From positions 1-57,980 of the forward strand of contig CACJXK010000004.1 of NCBI GenBank assembly GCA_902597335.1: a DNA stretch of 57,980 bases, in the 5' to 3' direction. Each line of letters starts with the position of its first letter. Position 1 is the first letter of the stretch. The position numbers were made by a program, and so were the translations under genes. Shown piece after piece: positions 26,301-34,574 of the stretch. The notes under the pieces are model-generated. The model was not told where the DNA came from. It saw nothing but the letters and a program-made list of their open reading frames with translations, and searched no databases. Origin of the DNA: an uncultured Pelagibacteraceae bacterium (GTDB taxonomy: Bacteria > Pseudomonadota > Alphaproteobacteria > Pelagibacterales > Pelagibacteraceae).

Positions 26301-27952
26301 TGGAAATTAAGTTAAGAGACCCTAAATTCCTGATGAAGTTGTCTAAACTTGGTTCTTTTCATCAATCAAAACTCTCTTTTTTGAGATCTTTCTTAAAAGA
26401 GTTTAAAGATTGGAAATATAGTAGAGACCTATTTCAATTAAATGACAAAGGATTTGGAAGAGCAATTTATTCTTTCACTAAAGAAAAAAAAACTTATTCT
26501 TTAATTTGTTTTGCAAATGAAATTAAGGATGATGAAAGATCAGATAGAGTTATTGCCACTAAATGGGATGCTGCATTTACTCTATTTGATGGAATTCCAA
26601 CAAAAGAAGATGTTGATAGACTTAGCAATAATGTCCCTAAACAAGAGGTTGGAAGGCTATCTTACAAAGAACTAACCTTATCAAGAGCTAATAAATCTGT
26701 AAGGTTGTTTAATCATGTAGTTGAAAATTTATCTAAAGGTCAACAACCAGATAAAGAATTTATATCTAAAGTTGGTTATCTTTATAGAACCACTGCAGTC
26801 TATGGATCTGGTAAATTTGGTTTAGCTGATAGATTTAGGATTAAAAATAGGGATGAAATTTGTGGGCCATTTAGACTAGAAATGATGTTGGTTTATTTAG
26901 TTAGACAATTTACATTTGACCAAGTTAACCATATTGCAAAAAGTATAAGTCCTAAAAACGCTGTTGAACTAGATAACAATATCAGCAGAACTCTAGGTAT
27001 AGGAAATTCTACAGGACTTGGCATGGCACCATTTATAGTAAACCATCCCACTTTACTTAATAACTGGATAACTGCTAGAGAAACAGTTTTAAAAAAAATA
27101 AGAGAAATAGAAAAAGTTTCTAAAAATGATTTAGATATTTTTTATCAGTGTTTAATTAAATCACTAAAAAATATCACCAGCTGGCACACTGACAGTGAAT
27201 TTCAAAAAGAAAAAATTAAAAATTTAATATTTGATTTAAAAAAATTTATAAAATTTTTGAAAGGTGAGTTTAAATTTGAAAATTCTTATCAATTTAATAA
27301 TATTTATATGTGGGCTGAGGAGAATTTAAATGATGAGTGTATTGAGTATATTGTTTCTATGATGATGGAGCCATATGATAAAATAGTAGATCCTTTAGTA
27401 TCTAAAATGAGTTCAAATGAAGAAAAATACTTTAATATTCCTGTTGAAAGAACTATCGAGGATTTAAGAAATATAATTGAAAAGAATTACTCTGAAATTT
27501 TGAAAATTGATTTTAGTAAGGAAGAAAATAATAAAAATTTCTGGTTTATTTCAAAAAATAAAGAGGAGCCAAGAATAGGGGATAGGTATATCGATGATGG
27601 ATCAAATTTAGAACAACCACTTGCTATCGCAAGAGATATCAAAAAGCTTTATGACATAGTATTCACAAAAAAAAATAGTTCCAAAATTGGAAAATTTTTA
27701 TTGGATAATAATCATTTAAGACATGTAGTAAGAAGAGTATTTATTTCTGAAAAATGTCCTTATGCAGAAATTCAAGATAATACAATTGGTTCTAAATTAA
27801 TGCCTATTGATATGTTAAGGCTTAAGTTGTCTTTTTTTGGTGCAATAAAATTTGATCCTAGATCAGACAAGTGGTTACGTATTTGCATGTTTCAGGGCGC
27901 ACCTTTGCCATCAGAACTCTCAAATTTTGATAATTATTGGATGTATAATTAA
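26300..27952 (+). CDS. Hypothetical protein, 550 aa
   Basis: I do not recognise this family. 550 residues, soluble, no signal peptide or membrane helix, rich in Lys and Asp, with scattered conserved-looking blocks: RSDRVIATKWDAAF, YRTTAVYGSGKFGLADR (near residue 175), SISPKNAVELDNN, and RHVVRRVFISEKCPYAEIQ near the end. The Arg-rich central blocks might bind a nucleotide or phosphate, but no Walker motif or other signature is present. The start overlaps the M19-like gene (TAATG) and a DUF3726-like gene follows 6 bases later, so these proteins are very likely made together. Confidence 0.8.
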   Translation: MEIKLRDPKFLMKLSKLGSFHQSKLSFLRSFLKEFKDWKYSRDLFQLNDKGFGRAIYSFTKEKKTYSLICFANEIKDDERSDRVIATKWDAAFTLFDGIPTKEDVDRLSNNVPKQEVGRLSYKELTLSRANKSVRLFNHVVENLSKGQQPDKEFISKVGYLYRTTAVYGSGKFGLADRFRIKNRDEICGPFRLEMMLVYLVRQFTFDQVNHIAKSISPKNAVELDNNISRTLGIGNSTGLGMAPFIVNHPTLLNNWITARETVLKKIREIEKVSKNDLDIFYQCLIKSLKNITSWHTDSEFQKEKIKNLIFDLKKFIKFLKGEFKFENSYQFNNIYMWAEENLNDECIEYIVSMMMEPYDKIVDPLVSKMSSNEEKYFNIPVERTIEDLRNIIEKNYSEILKIDFSKEENNKNFWFISKNKEEPRIGDRYIDDGSNLEQPLAIARDIKKLYDIVFTKKNSSKIGKFLLDNNHLRHVVRRVFISEKCPYAEIQDNTIGSKLMPIDMLRLKLSFFGAIKFDPRSDKWLRICMFQGAPLPSELSNFDNYWMYN

Positions 27953-27958
27953 TTTCGT

Positions 27959-28567
27959 ATGAGAAGTTATAGCGAAATAGAAACTACAATTAAAAGAGCA
28001 ACTAAGGCTAAAGGTTTTTCATGGGGTATTTCTGAGGAAGTTGGAAAAAATATAAGATTACTTGAAATGTTTGGTTTGCCAGGACTTAAAAATCTTAACC
28101 AATACTTTAAAATTTATAATATTAGTAACTTTGAAAATATTGGAGAAATTTCACCTTCAAATACAGCAAAAGGATATTATTGTCCTATACTTTGTGGGTT
28201 AAATTTTTATGATCAATCGCCTGTAATTTTAAAATTTAATGAAATTGAGATTAATAAAATAGCTTTTCCTCTCATATTTTTATCTTTTTTGAGTAGGGCG
28301 TCAGAGATTATTGGTAAAAGAATATTCTTAAAAATGGACAATAAAGAGTTTTTGTTTAATTTTAATGAATCTATTTATTCTAATTATTTAAGTGGAGATA
28401 TTTTAGAAAAATCAGACAAAATAAATATTAAATTTTTAGATAATAAAAATAACTTCTCCGAGGATGATTGGTTAGAAATGCATAAACTTTCAATTAAAAC
28501 TTATGTTGAGGAAAGCGAGGAGTCTAAATCAAGAACTGCGGGAGCTGGTTTAACAGATAATGACTGA
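27959..28567 (+). CDS. DUF3726-like protein, 202 aa
   Basis: 202 residues. The N-terminal pattern (EIETTIKRATKAKGFSWG followed by EEVGK and GLPGLKNL) matches what I recall of DUF3726 proteins, which have the shape A-x-G-x-x-W-G-x-x-E-E-x-G. No catalytic motif is evident. The gene is 6 bases after the 550-aa gene and overlaps the 55-aa CxxC gene by 8 bases. As the third member of a four-gene unit of obscure proteins it deserves study with its neighbours. Function unknown. Confidence 0.75.
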   Translation: MRSYSEIETTIKRATKAKGFSWGISEEVGKNIRLLEMFGLPGLKNLNQYFKIYNISNFENIGEISPSNTAKGYYCPILCGLNFYDQSPVILKFNEIEINKIAFPLIFLSFLSRASEIIGKRIFLKMDNKEFLFNFNESIYSNYLSGDILEKSDKINIKFLDNKNNFSEDDWLEMHKLSIKTYVEESEESKSRTAGAGLTDND

Positions 28568-28727
28568 TAAAATAAAAGATGATTTTTTAGAGAAAAATTT
28601 AAAAGATTTAGACGAGATTTGTGAAGAATGTCATAAAAAAGACGAAAGCGTTACGCAAAATCTAATTATGACAGGATATAAGTTGTGTAAATCTTGCAGA
28701 ACCTCAAAGACTGTATTTCCTCTTTAA
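28560..28727 (+). CDS. Small double-CxxC zinc-ribbon-like protein, 55 aa
   Basis: A 55-residue frame starting at ATG inside the last codons of the DUF3726-like gene (8-base overlap). It has two CxxC pairs, CEEC near residue 24 and CKSC near residue 46, separated by about 18 residues: the spacing of a small zinc ribbon. Other residues are charged. The paired Cys motifs and translational coupling argue for a real gene. The last four bases overlap the convergent Yip1-like gene. Function unknown; it may be a metal-binding or nucleic-acid-binding partner of the upstream proteins. Confidence 0.65.
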   Translation: MTDKIKDDFLEKNLKDLDEICEECHKKDESVTQNLIMTGYKLCKSCRTSKTVFPL

Positions 28728-29269
28728 CTAATATTGCTGACTGGAATTGAGTTCATTCTATTTATAATGAATGTTATTGAGAGAAAAGCAATTATAAGAA
28801 AAGATAAAAACACTACTCCAAAAGATTTTAAATTAGATTTTAAATTTAATATTTGTTTTGTAGATATAATTAAAGAAGCAAATATCCAAAACTGTGTAAG
28901 AAAAATAATAGGCAAAACTAAGTCTGGCGTAACTGCAAAAAATCTTATTAAACCTGGTGCGTGAGCGTACCCTACGGCAATTAATACTTTTTTAAATGGA
29001 ACCTTGCTGCCTTTGTCTGGAAAGATTTTTACTCCTATTACAAAAATAAAAATTGCCCAAACAAACCATGTTAGTAAAGCTGTCAAACCAGATATGCCTA
29101 TTGATGTTTTTATTATTGAATTTGCCGCTACGGCTCCTGCAACTCCATCAAGTATCATTACAAGACCGGCAAAATATATTGCAGCTTCTCCAAAGTATTT
29201 ATTATCTTTGTATAAGCTTCTATCTAATTTTAACGATTTAAAAAAAATCTCTAGAAATTGTGCTAGCAT
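28724..29269 (-). CDS. Yip1-family membrane protein
   Basis: 181 residues with about five hydrophobic segments, starting at residues 30-50 and ending near the C-terminus. The family pattern includes a central helix pair with VGYAHAPGLIRFF (compare Y...P......). Bacterial Yip1-domain proteins are small membrane proteins of unknown role. The start is clear (ATG, 29269) and lies 40 bases after the DmdA-like gene on the same strand, separated by a GC-rich hairpin. Confidence 0.75.
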   Translation of the reverse strand: MLAQFLEIFFKSLKLDRSLYKDNKYFGEAAIYFAGLVMILDGVAGAVAANSIIKTSIGISGLTALLTWFVWAIFIFVIGVKIFPDKGSKVPFKKVLIAVGYAHAPGLIRFFAVTPDLVLPIIFLTQFWIFASLIISTKQILNLKSNLKSFGVVFLSFLIIAFLSITFIINRMNSIPVSNIS

Positions 29270-29278
29270 CAGATTTAG

Positions 29279-29299
29279 GGGAGGAGTTAATCTCCTCCC
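29279..29299 (-). other. GC-rich hairpin between the DmdA-like and Yip1-like genes
   Basis: GGGAGGAG and CTCCTCCC pair over 8 bases with a 5-base loop. In a region about 70% AT this stands out. It lies downstream of the DmdA-like gene on the minus strand but is not followed by a T-run, so it may be a 3'-end stabiliser or a pause site more than an intrinsic terminator. Confidence 0.5.
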
Positions 29300-29309
29300 A
29301 CATAATTAT

Positions 29310-30668
29310 TTAACCTTTTACAACTTCTCTTGTATTCGCGTTGTAAGACTCTTTAAATGGTATATCAACAACTACTGCATCTACAGGTTTGCCTGGAGTT
29401 TCAGAATATTTTTCAGGCAAGTGTACCTTGAATTTAGATCCCACTTTTCCTTTTGGAAAACCATTTGCGTTCAATGTTCCATCAAAAGGTACATATCCCA
29501 TTGCAATATTTGTTTTTTTCTCTGGATGATACCAAGGTGAAGTTACAAAACCAATTGGTTCGCCACCACCTTCATCAGAAATTAACCAGAAATCAGGCGC
29601 ATAGTCGTCAATTGGTTTACCACCCATTTCTAAACCAACTAATTGAAGTTTGTATGGTTTGTGACCAGCTTTTAAATCAGCTTTCATTTTTTCAAGAGCT
29701 TTTTTTCCAACATAATCTGCTTTCTTATTCCATTCACCTTTACCAGATAACGAAACTTGATATCCTAAATTACATTGGAATGGATTGTGTTGATTATCCA
29801 TATCTTGTCCCCAAGAAAGAATTCCAGCTTGAATTCTTCTATGGTGAGCTGGTGCAATTACCATTAAACTATGTTTTTTACCCGCTTCAAGAACCGCATT
29901 CCACATATCTTCAGCGTATAAAGTGCATTCTCTTAAATATATTTCATAACCTGCTTCTCCTGAAAATCCTGATTGAGATATCACGCAACTTCTTCCACCA
30001 ATTTTAGCTTCAGCTAAACCATAGAAAGGCATATTATCAAAATCAACTTGATCTCCGCATAAATCTTTCATTAACGCCTTAGATTTTGGTCCTTGAATTT
30101 GAACAGGACTTACATCTATTTCATCGATTTCTACATTAAATCTCTCATCGGAGTTTACACCCTGTAAATATAGACCTATATCACTATCAGATAAACTAAA
30201 CCAAAATTCGTCTTTTGATATTCTTAAAAGTATAGGATCATTTAATACACCGCCATATGCATTACAAAGAATTACATATCTTGCTCTCATCGGAGAAATT
30301 TTTGTAGCATCTCTTGTAATTACATAGTCTACAAATTTTTCTGCATCAGGACCCTTCACTCTAATTTGTCTTTCAACTGCAACATTCCACATTGTTACAT
30401 GATTAACAATTGCATCATACTCTACCATTGCACCACCATCTTCAGGTTTAACGTATCCTCTTGGATGGTAAATTCGATTGTATACAGTTGCTCTCCAACA
30501 TCCTTCTCTCATTGACAGATGCCAATATGGTGATTTTCTTACACGTGTTGAAATTAACATTTCAACTTTTGTTGGTCCGCTTTGTCTTAAATTATAAGGC
30601 ACTTTTCTATCAGATTGATCTACTGATGTTACGTGTCTTAGTTTACTATAGTCAAATTCTTTAGACAT
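29310..30668 (-). CDS. GcvT-family THF-dependent methyltransferase (DmdA/LigM-like)
   Basis: 452-residue GcvT-fold protein, longer than Pelagibacter DmdA (about 370) and close to LigM (about 470). It carries the DmdA-type segments LNDPILLR (142-149), FWFSLSDSD (155-163) and VSPVQIQGPKS (186-196), with Asn where GcvT has the first Asp of its GGVIDD motif. Such proteins move a methyl group from DMSP or an aryl ether to THF. The start has a good Shine-Dalgarno sequence (GGAG) inside the MetF-like gene, which it overlaps by 8 bases. Pairing with MetF mirrors ligM-metF. The methyl donor is unknown; the upstream betaine-type transporter suggests an imported methylated osmolyte. True DmdA cannot be excluded. 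Confidence 0.75.
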   Translation of the reverse strand: MSKEFDYSKLRHVTSVDQSDRKVPYNLRQSGPTKVEMLISTRVRKSPYWHLSMREGCWRATVYNRIYHPRGYVKPEDGGAMVEYDAIVNHVTMWNVAVERQIRVKGPDAEKFVDYVITRDATKISPMRARYVILCNAYGGVLNDPILLRISKDEFWFSLSDSDIGLYLQGVNSDERFNVEIDEIDVSPVQIQGPKSKALMKDLCGDQVDFDNMPFYGLAEAKIGGRSCVISQSGFSGEAGYEIYLRECTLYAEDMWNAVLEAGKKHSLMVIAPAHHRRIQAGILSWGQDMDNQHNPFQCNLGYQVSLSGKGEWNKKADYVGKKALEKMKADLKAGHKPYKLQLVGLEMGGKPIDDYAPDFWLISDEGGGEPIGFVTSPWYHPEKKTNIAMGYVPFDGTLNANGFPKGKVGSKFKVHLPEKYSETPGKPVDAVVVDIPFKESYNANTREVVKG

Positions 30669-31389
30669 AGTTATTCTCCTTCAACCACTTGTTTGTTTCC
30701 TTCAAGCCGCCGAATGTATAAATGTGAAAATAATCAGTATGCGATTTAACTTTCCCAATTAGATCATTAGGGTCTTTAGGTTTCAATAAATCTAATGCCT
30801 TAGTAAAATTAGATTTAAGAAAGTTAATGGAATTTTTTGCCCCTACAATATTTGCAAACTTTATTAAGCTTGAAATTTTCATTGGCCCAGTTATTCCAAC
30901 ATGAACTGGTATCGTTTGTTTAGAAATAAAATCAACGATAGGCTGAGCATCAAGTAACCATTGAGTAACTATATAATCAGCATAAGGCTTTTTATCTATC
31001 ATTGCTTTTTCTAAATCTGAATCGGATATATCAGGACTACCCTCTGGATGTCCAGCAATTCCGATCTTTATCCCATCAAAAAAACCTGTTTCTAATATCT
31101 GATAGGAACTATCAAATTTTCCAATTGGTTCACGACTACCTCCAATAACAAGAACTTGTTTTACACCTAAATCTTTACACCTTAAAACATACTCTTTTAA
31201 TTCACTTTCGCTATTAATTGATCTAGCGGGAAAATGAGGAACTGGATTAAATCCTTTTTTAACCAGGTCTCCAGATTTATCAGCAGTCTCTTTATAATCA
31301 CCTCCAGGTAGCATTGTGACATATACATCTTTAACACTTGGTAAAGTGTCAAGATCTGTGTGAGGTCCAATTTCTAATGAAAAATTCAT
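30661..31389 (-). CDS. metF: Methylenetetrahydrofolate reductase-like protein, short
   Basis: 242-residue TIM-barrel flavoprotein related to MetF. E6 in LEIGP corresponds to the catalytic Glu of the FEFFPP block, and IGIAGHPEGSPD and YIVTQWLLDAQ match later MetF blocks. It is about 50 residues shorter than E. coli MetF. In methyl-catabolic operons such enzymes oxidise methyl-THF back to methylene-THF. Its overlap with the DmdA-like methyltransferase gene supports that direction here. The gene follows the permease on the same strand by 62 bases. A methionine-synthesis role is possible but less favoured by context. Confidence 0.8.
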   Translation of the reverse strand: MNFSLEIGPHTDLDTLPSVKDVYVTMLPGGDYKETADKSGDLVKKGFNPVPHFPARSINSESELKEYVLRCKDLGVKQVLVIGGSREPIGKFDSSYQILETGFFDGIKIGIAGHPEGSPDISDSDLEKAMIDKKPYADYIVTQWLLDAQPIVDFISKQTIPVHVGITGPMKISSLIKFANIVGAKNSINFLKSNFTKALDLLKPKDPNDLIGKVKSHTDYFHIYTFGGLKETNKWLKENNYV

Positions 31390-31451
31390 TAATGAATAAT
31401 TATTTATTTTAAAATAACTGTCTAGAAAAATATTAGATCAAAGTGTCAGGG

Positions 31452-32336
31452 TTATTTTTTTTGACCTCTGTGTTTTTGAATTCTCTGACCATACTGCTGT
31501 GTAACTCTATCGAATATGATCGCTAGAGCAACTATGGCCAATCCATTCATCATTCCGAGTGCTAAATATTGATTAGAAATAGCTTGTAAAATAGGAACTC
31601 CAAGCCCTTTAACACCTATCATAGATGCGATAACTACCATAGCTAACGCCATCATAATTGTTTGATTTATCCCAGCGAATATCGTTGGGAGTGATAGAGG
31701 GATTTGTACAGATTTTAATTTTTGCATGGGTGTTGCACCAAAAGCCTCACTTGCCTCAAGTGTTTCTTTATCTACTTCTCTTATTCCAAGATTTGTCAGC
31801 CTTACTACCGGTGGTAAAGCATAAATACAAACTGCCAATAAACCAGGCACTTTTCCAATACCTAAAAGCATAATTATAGGTATAAGGTAAACGAAACTTG
31901 GAATAGTTTGCATCATATCCAAAACGGGTAAAATTGCTTTTTCTGCTCTGCTTGATTTAGACATTAACACACCAATTGGAATACCGACTACAATACAAAC
32001 TAATGTTGAAACAGATATTATTGCAACAGTAGCCATACAGTTTTTCCACATTCCAAAATAACCTATAATCATAAAACAAACTATTGTACCTATTACCAGT
32101 TTAATACTTCTTGATCCAATCCATGCCAACAAAGCAAATACACCTATTACTAATGGCCAAGGACTATTGACTAATAATTTTTCCAACCAAATTAAAAAAT
32201 GCAAAAGTGGATCAAAAAAACCTTCAATTCCATCTCCATAGGCTCTTGAAAATTCTTTAAAACTAGAGTCTATTCCTTTTTTAAGCTCTCTTAAAGCTGT
32301 TCGATCCATTACAGGAATTTTATTAAAGAAATCCAT
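31452..32336 (-). CDS. Betaine-type ABC permease (ProW/OpuAB family)
   Basis: About 294 residues from the ATG at 32336. A TTG at 32348 in the same frame would add four residues and start directly beside a hairpin, and I prefer the ATG. Several membrane helices follow an N-terminal amphipathic region. The core block AIISVSTLVCIVVGIPIG and the EAA loop EASEAFGATPMQKLKSVQIP are typical of quaternary-amine transporters. It pairs with the binding protein encoded upstream. No ATPase gene lies in this unit, so one from another operon, perhaps the one at the left edge of the window, must serve it. Confidence 0.87.
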   Translation of the reverse strand: MDFFNKIPVMDRTALRELKKGIDSSFKEFSRAYGDGIEGFFDPLLHFLIWLEKLLVNSPWPLVIGVFALLAWIGSRSIKLVIGTIVCFMIIGYFGMWKNCMATVAIISVSTLVCIVVGIPIGVLMSKSSRAEKAILPVLDMMQTIPSFVYLIPIIMLLGIGKVPGLLAVCIYALPPVVRLTNLGIREVDKETLEASEAFGATPMQKLKSVQIPLSLPTIFAGINQTIMMALAMVVIASMIGVKGLGVPILQAISNQYLALGMMNGLAIVALAIIFDRVTQQYGQRIQKHRGQKK

Positions 32337-32348
32337 AATTTTACTCAA

Positions 32349-32374
32349 CCAAACCCACTAAAGAGTGGGTTTGG
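32349..32374 (-). terminator. 11-bp perfect hairpin between binding protein and permease
   Basis: CCAAACCCACT and AGTGGGTTTGG pair over 11 bases with an AAAG loop (as read on the plus strand). On the minus strand it lies 15 bases past the binding-protein stop, ending at the base before a possible TTG permease start. It could trim the transcript or reduce permease translation. The arrangement repeats that seen at 7924-7959. Confidence 0.7.
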
Positions 32375-32389
32375 CAATATTTTATTTTA

Positions 32390-33400
32390 TTAAAGTGCTT
32401 TTTTTATTTTTGCAGCAGCTTCACTTGAAACCCACTTAGACCAAACATCTTCTTGGTTTGTTAGGAATTCAATTGCAGCATCAGCACCCTCTGCTTGGTT
32501 TTCACCCATCCAAACTAACATACCGTTCATTACTGGACCTGGATAAGTTCTTTTTTTGAAATAATCCATACCAGCACTTCCAGCTGTATTTTTGAAATTG
32601 TCAGTTACGATTGTGTAAACTTCAGATTTTGTCCATGAAGTTGCTTTAGGGTCTCCACATTCTTGTTCTGGTAAAACTATACATTTATCCCAGTTATCTT
32701 TTCCACCCCAAGCTCCCATGTCCACAGCTCTCATATCATATTTACCAATGATAGCTGTTGGTGACCAATAGTAACCAAACCAGTTTTCACCTCTTTCAGC
32801 AGCTTTAGCAATTGATCCATCTAATCCTGCAGCAGAACCTGTTTCAACAATAGCCCAACCTTTTGCTTCCATGTCAAAAGCTTTGTAAAGATTTCTATTA
32901 CTTAGTTCACAGTTCCATCCTGGAGGACAAATATGAAACCCACCTTTTGATGGATCCTCTGGATGAGGAAATAGATCCGGTCTTGCCAAAATTGCTTCAG
33001 CAGTAGTAAGTTCAGGATGTTTTTCTAAAGTAGCAGGTAACACCCACCATCCTTCACCTAAACCAGTAATAGGTGCTTTATTAAGTGAGTGCATTTTTCC
33101 TTCATCAACTGCTTTATTTAAAGCAATGATTGCAGCGTTAGCCCAAAATTCTGGAGCAACATCTGGCTCACCTTTTTCTTGCATAGATGTAAATGTAGGC
33201 ATTGTTGCACCTGGCACCAATTCAACAGAACATCCGTAACCTTCTTCTAATATGATTTTGTCAACTTCAGCCATGAAGTTTGCTGAAGCCCAGTTCATAT
33301 TAGCAATAGTTATGTTCCCACAAGCTGCGTTGGCAACACTTCCAAAAGAAGTTAGTCCAAATATTACAGCAGCAGATAGAAGTAATTTTTTGATTTTCAT
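32390..33400 (-). CDS. Betaine-type periplasmic binding protein (OpuAC/ProX family)
   Basis: 336 residues with a clear signal peptide (lysines, a hydrophobic core to about residue 24, cleavage after SVANA). The mature N-terminus ACGNITIANMNWASAN is typical for ProX-like proteins that bind quaternary amines in an aromatic cage; several Trp residues (WWVLP, WNCEL, WFGYYW, WGGKDNW) could supply it. A good Shine-Dalgarno sequence (AGGAGA) lies 6 bases before the ATG. It is divergent from bhmT over 132 bases. The ligand could be glycine betaine, DMSP or another methylated osmolyte. Confidence 0.9.
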   Translation of the reverse strand: MKIKKLLLSAAVIFGLTSFGSVANAACGNITIANMNWASANFMAEVDKIILEEGYGCSVELVPGATMPTFTSMQEKGEPDVAPEFWANAAIIALNKAVDEGKMHSLNKAPITGLGEGWWVLPATLEKHPELTTAEAILARPDLFPHPEDPSKGGFHICPPGWNCELSNRNLYKAFDMEAKGWAIVETGSAAGLDGSIAKAAERGENWFGYYWSPTAIIGKYDMRAVDMGAWGGKDNWDKCIVLPEQECGDPKATSWTKSEVYTIVTDNFKNTAGSAGMDYFKKRTYPGPVMNGMLVWMGENQAEGADAAIEFLTNQEDVWSKWVSSEAAAKIKKAL

Positions 33401-33532
33401 TATTTCTCCTAATTAATTAATTATAAATCATCAGAACATATAGATGGAAAAATTGCAAATTAGTTTCAACTTTGAGTTGTGTTAAAATTGTCTTTATACT
33501 CTCTTTATTTAGAAATAAATTATTAAATAAAT

Positions 33533-34573
33533 ATGAATAAAAATTTATTATCAAGATTAGATGAGGGTCCCGTAATATTCGCAGAGGGATATTTATTTGC
33601 GATGGAAAGGAGAGGATATCTTTCTGCAGGTCCATTTGTGCCAGAAGTAGTTTTAGAGCATCCAGATGTAGTTACACAATTACATAGAGAATTTATTAGA
33701 GCTGGTTCAGATATTGTTCAAGCTTTCACCTATTATGGACATAGAGAGAAATTAAGAATTATTGGAAAAGAACATTTGCTAGAGCCGATGCAAAAAAATG
33801 CACTTAAAATTGCAAAGGATGCTGCGAAAGAATTTAAAGATTTAGACTTAATGGTTTGTGGAGATGTTGCTAATACAAATATTTTTGATCCAAAAGACAA
33901 AAACTCATTCAAAGAATGTCAAAAGATGTACGAAGAGCAAGTGCTTTGGGCAAAAGAGGCAGGAGTTGACTTTGTAGTCGCAGAAACAATTAATTGGGTA
34001 GATGAAATGAAGATAGCTTTAAAAGCAATTAAGGATGAAGGTTTGATTGCAGTTGCCAATTATGCAATACCTCGTGGTGATTTGACAAGAGATGGCCACA
34101 CTGCTGAAGATGCATGTAAAATAATTGAAGATCTTGGTGCTGATGTTGTTGGTTTGAATTGTTACAGAGGTCCAGAAATGACCATGAAACTTTTAAAAAA
34201 AATAAGAAAAAAAGTTTCCTGTCATGTTGCAGGTCTTCCTGTTCCATATAGAACAACAAAGGAAGAACCAGGATTTTTGAATCAGACAGATTACGGATGT
34301 GACTGCATTCCTGGAGGAAATGCATTTCCTGTTGCTCTAGATAATTTATATTGTAACAGATTTGAAATGGCTGAATTTGCAAAAGAATGTCTTAAAGAGA
34401 AAATTAATTTAATCGGTATTTGTTGTGGTGCTGAAGCTCATCATGTTAGAGAAATGGCTGTTGCGGTTGGTAAAAAACCAATTGCCATGAAGTACATGCC
34501 AGATATGACTAAACATTTTCACCATGGGACAGACAAGACATTGAAAGACGTCAATAAAGAAATAAAATACTAA
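33533..34573 (+). CDS. bhmT: Betaine-homocysteine S-methyltransferase
   Basis: 346-residue TIM-barrel enzyme that moves a methyl group from glycine betaine to homocysteine, giving dimethylglycine and methionine. The zinc-binding cysteines are present: C210 in LNCYRG and C297-C298 in ICCGAEAHH, matching C217, C299 and C300 of human BHMT. The N-terminal EGYLFAMERRGY corresponds to the conserved GDG/ERRG region. The dimethylglycine dehydrogenase gene starts one base after the stop. A SAM-type riboswitch might be expected upstream but I could not recognise one. Confidence 0.94.
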   Translation: MNKNLLSRLDEGPVIFAEGYLFAMERRGYLSAGPFVPEVVLEHPDVVTQLHREFIRAGSDIVQAFTYYGHREKLRIIGKEHLLEPMQKNALKIAKDAAKEFKDLDLMVCGDVANTNIFDPKDKNSFKECQKMYEEQVLWAKEAGVDFVVAETINWVDEMKIALKAIKDEGLIAVANYAIPRGDLTRDGHTAEDACKIIEDLGADVVGLNCYRGPEMTMKLLKKIRKKVSCHVAGLPVPYRTTKEEPGFLNQTDYGCDCIPGGNAFPVALDNLYCNRFEMAEFAKECLKEKINLIGICCGAEAHHVREMAVAVGKKPIAMKYMPDMTKHFHHGTDKTLKDVNKEIKY

Positions 34574-34574
34574 C

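Noticed and set aside
29004..30007. Long plus-strand frames opposite the Yip1-like and DmdA-like genes
   Set aside because: They are antisense shadows with no family motif; the minus-strand proteins are clearly coding.
33401..33532. SAM-V or other riboswitch upstream of bhmT
   Set aside because: I looked for a recognisable conserved core and pseudoknot and could not identify one; a covariance-model search would be needed.
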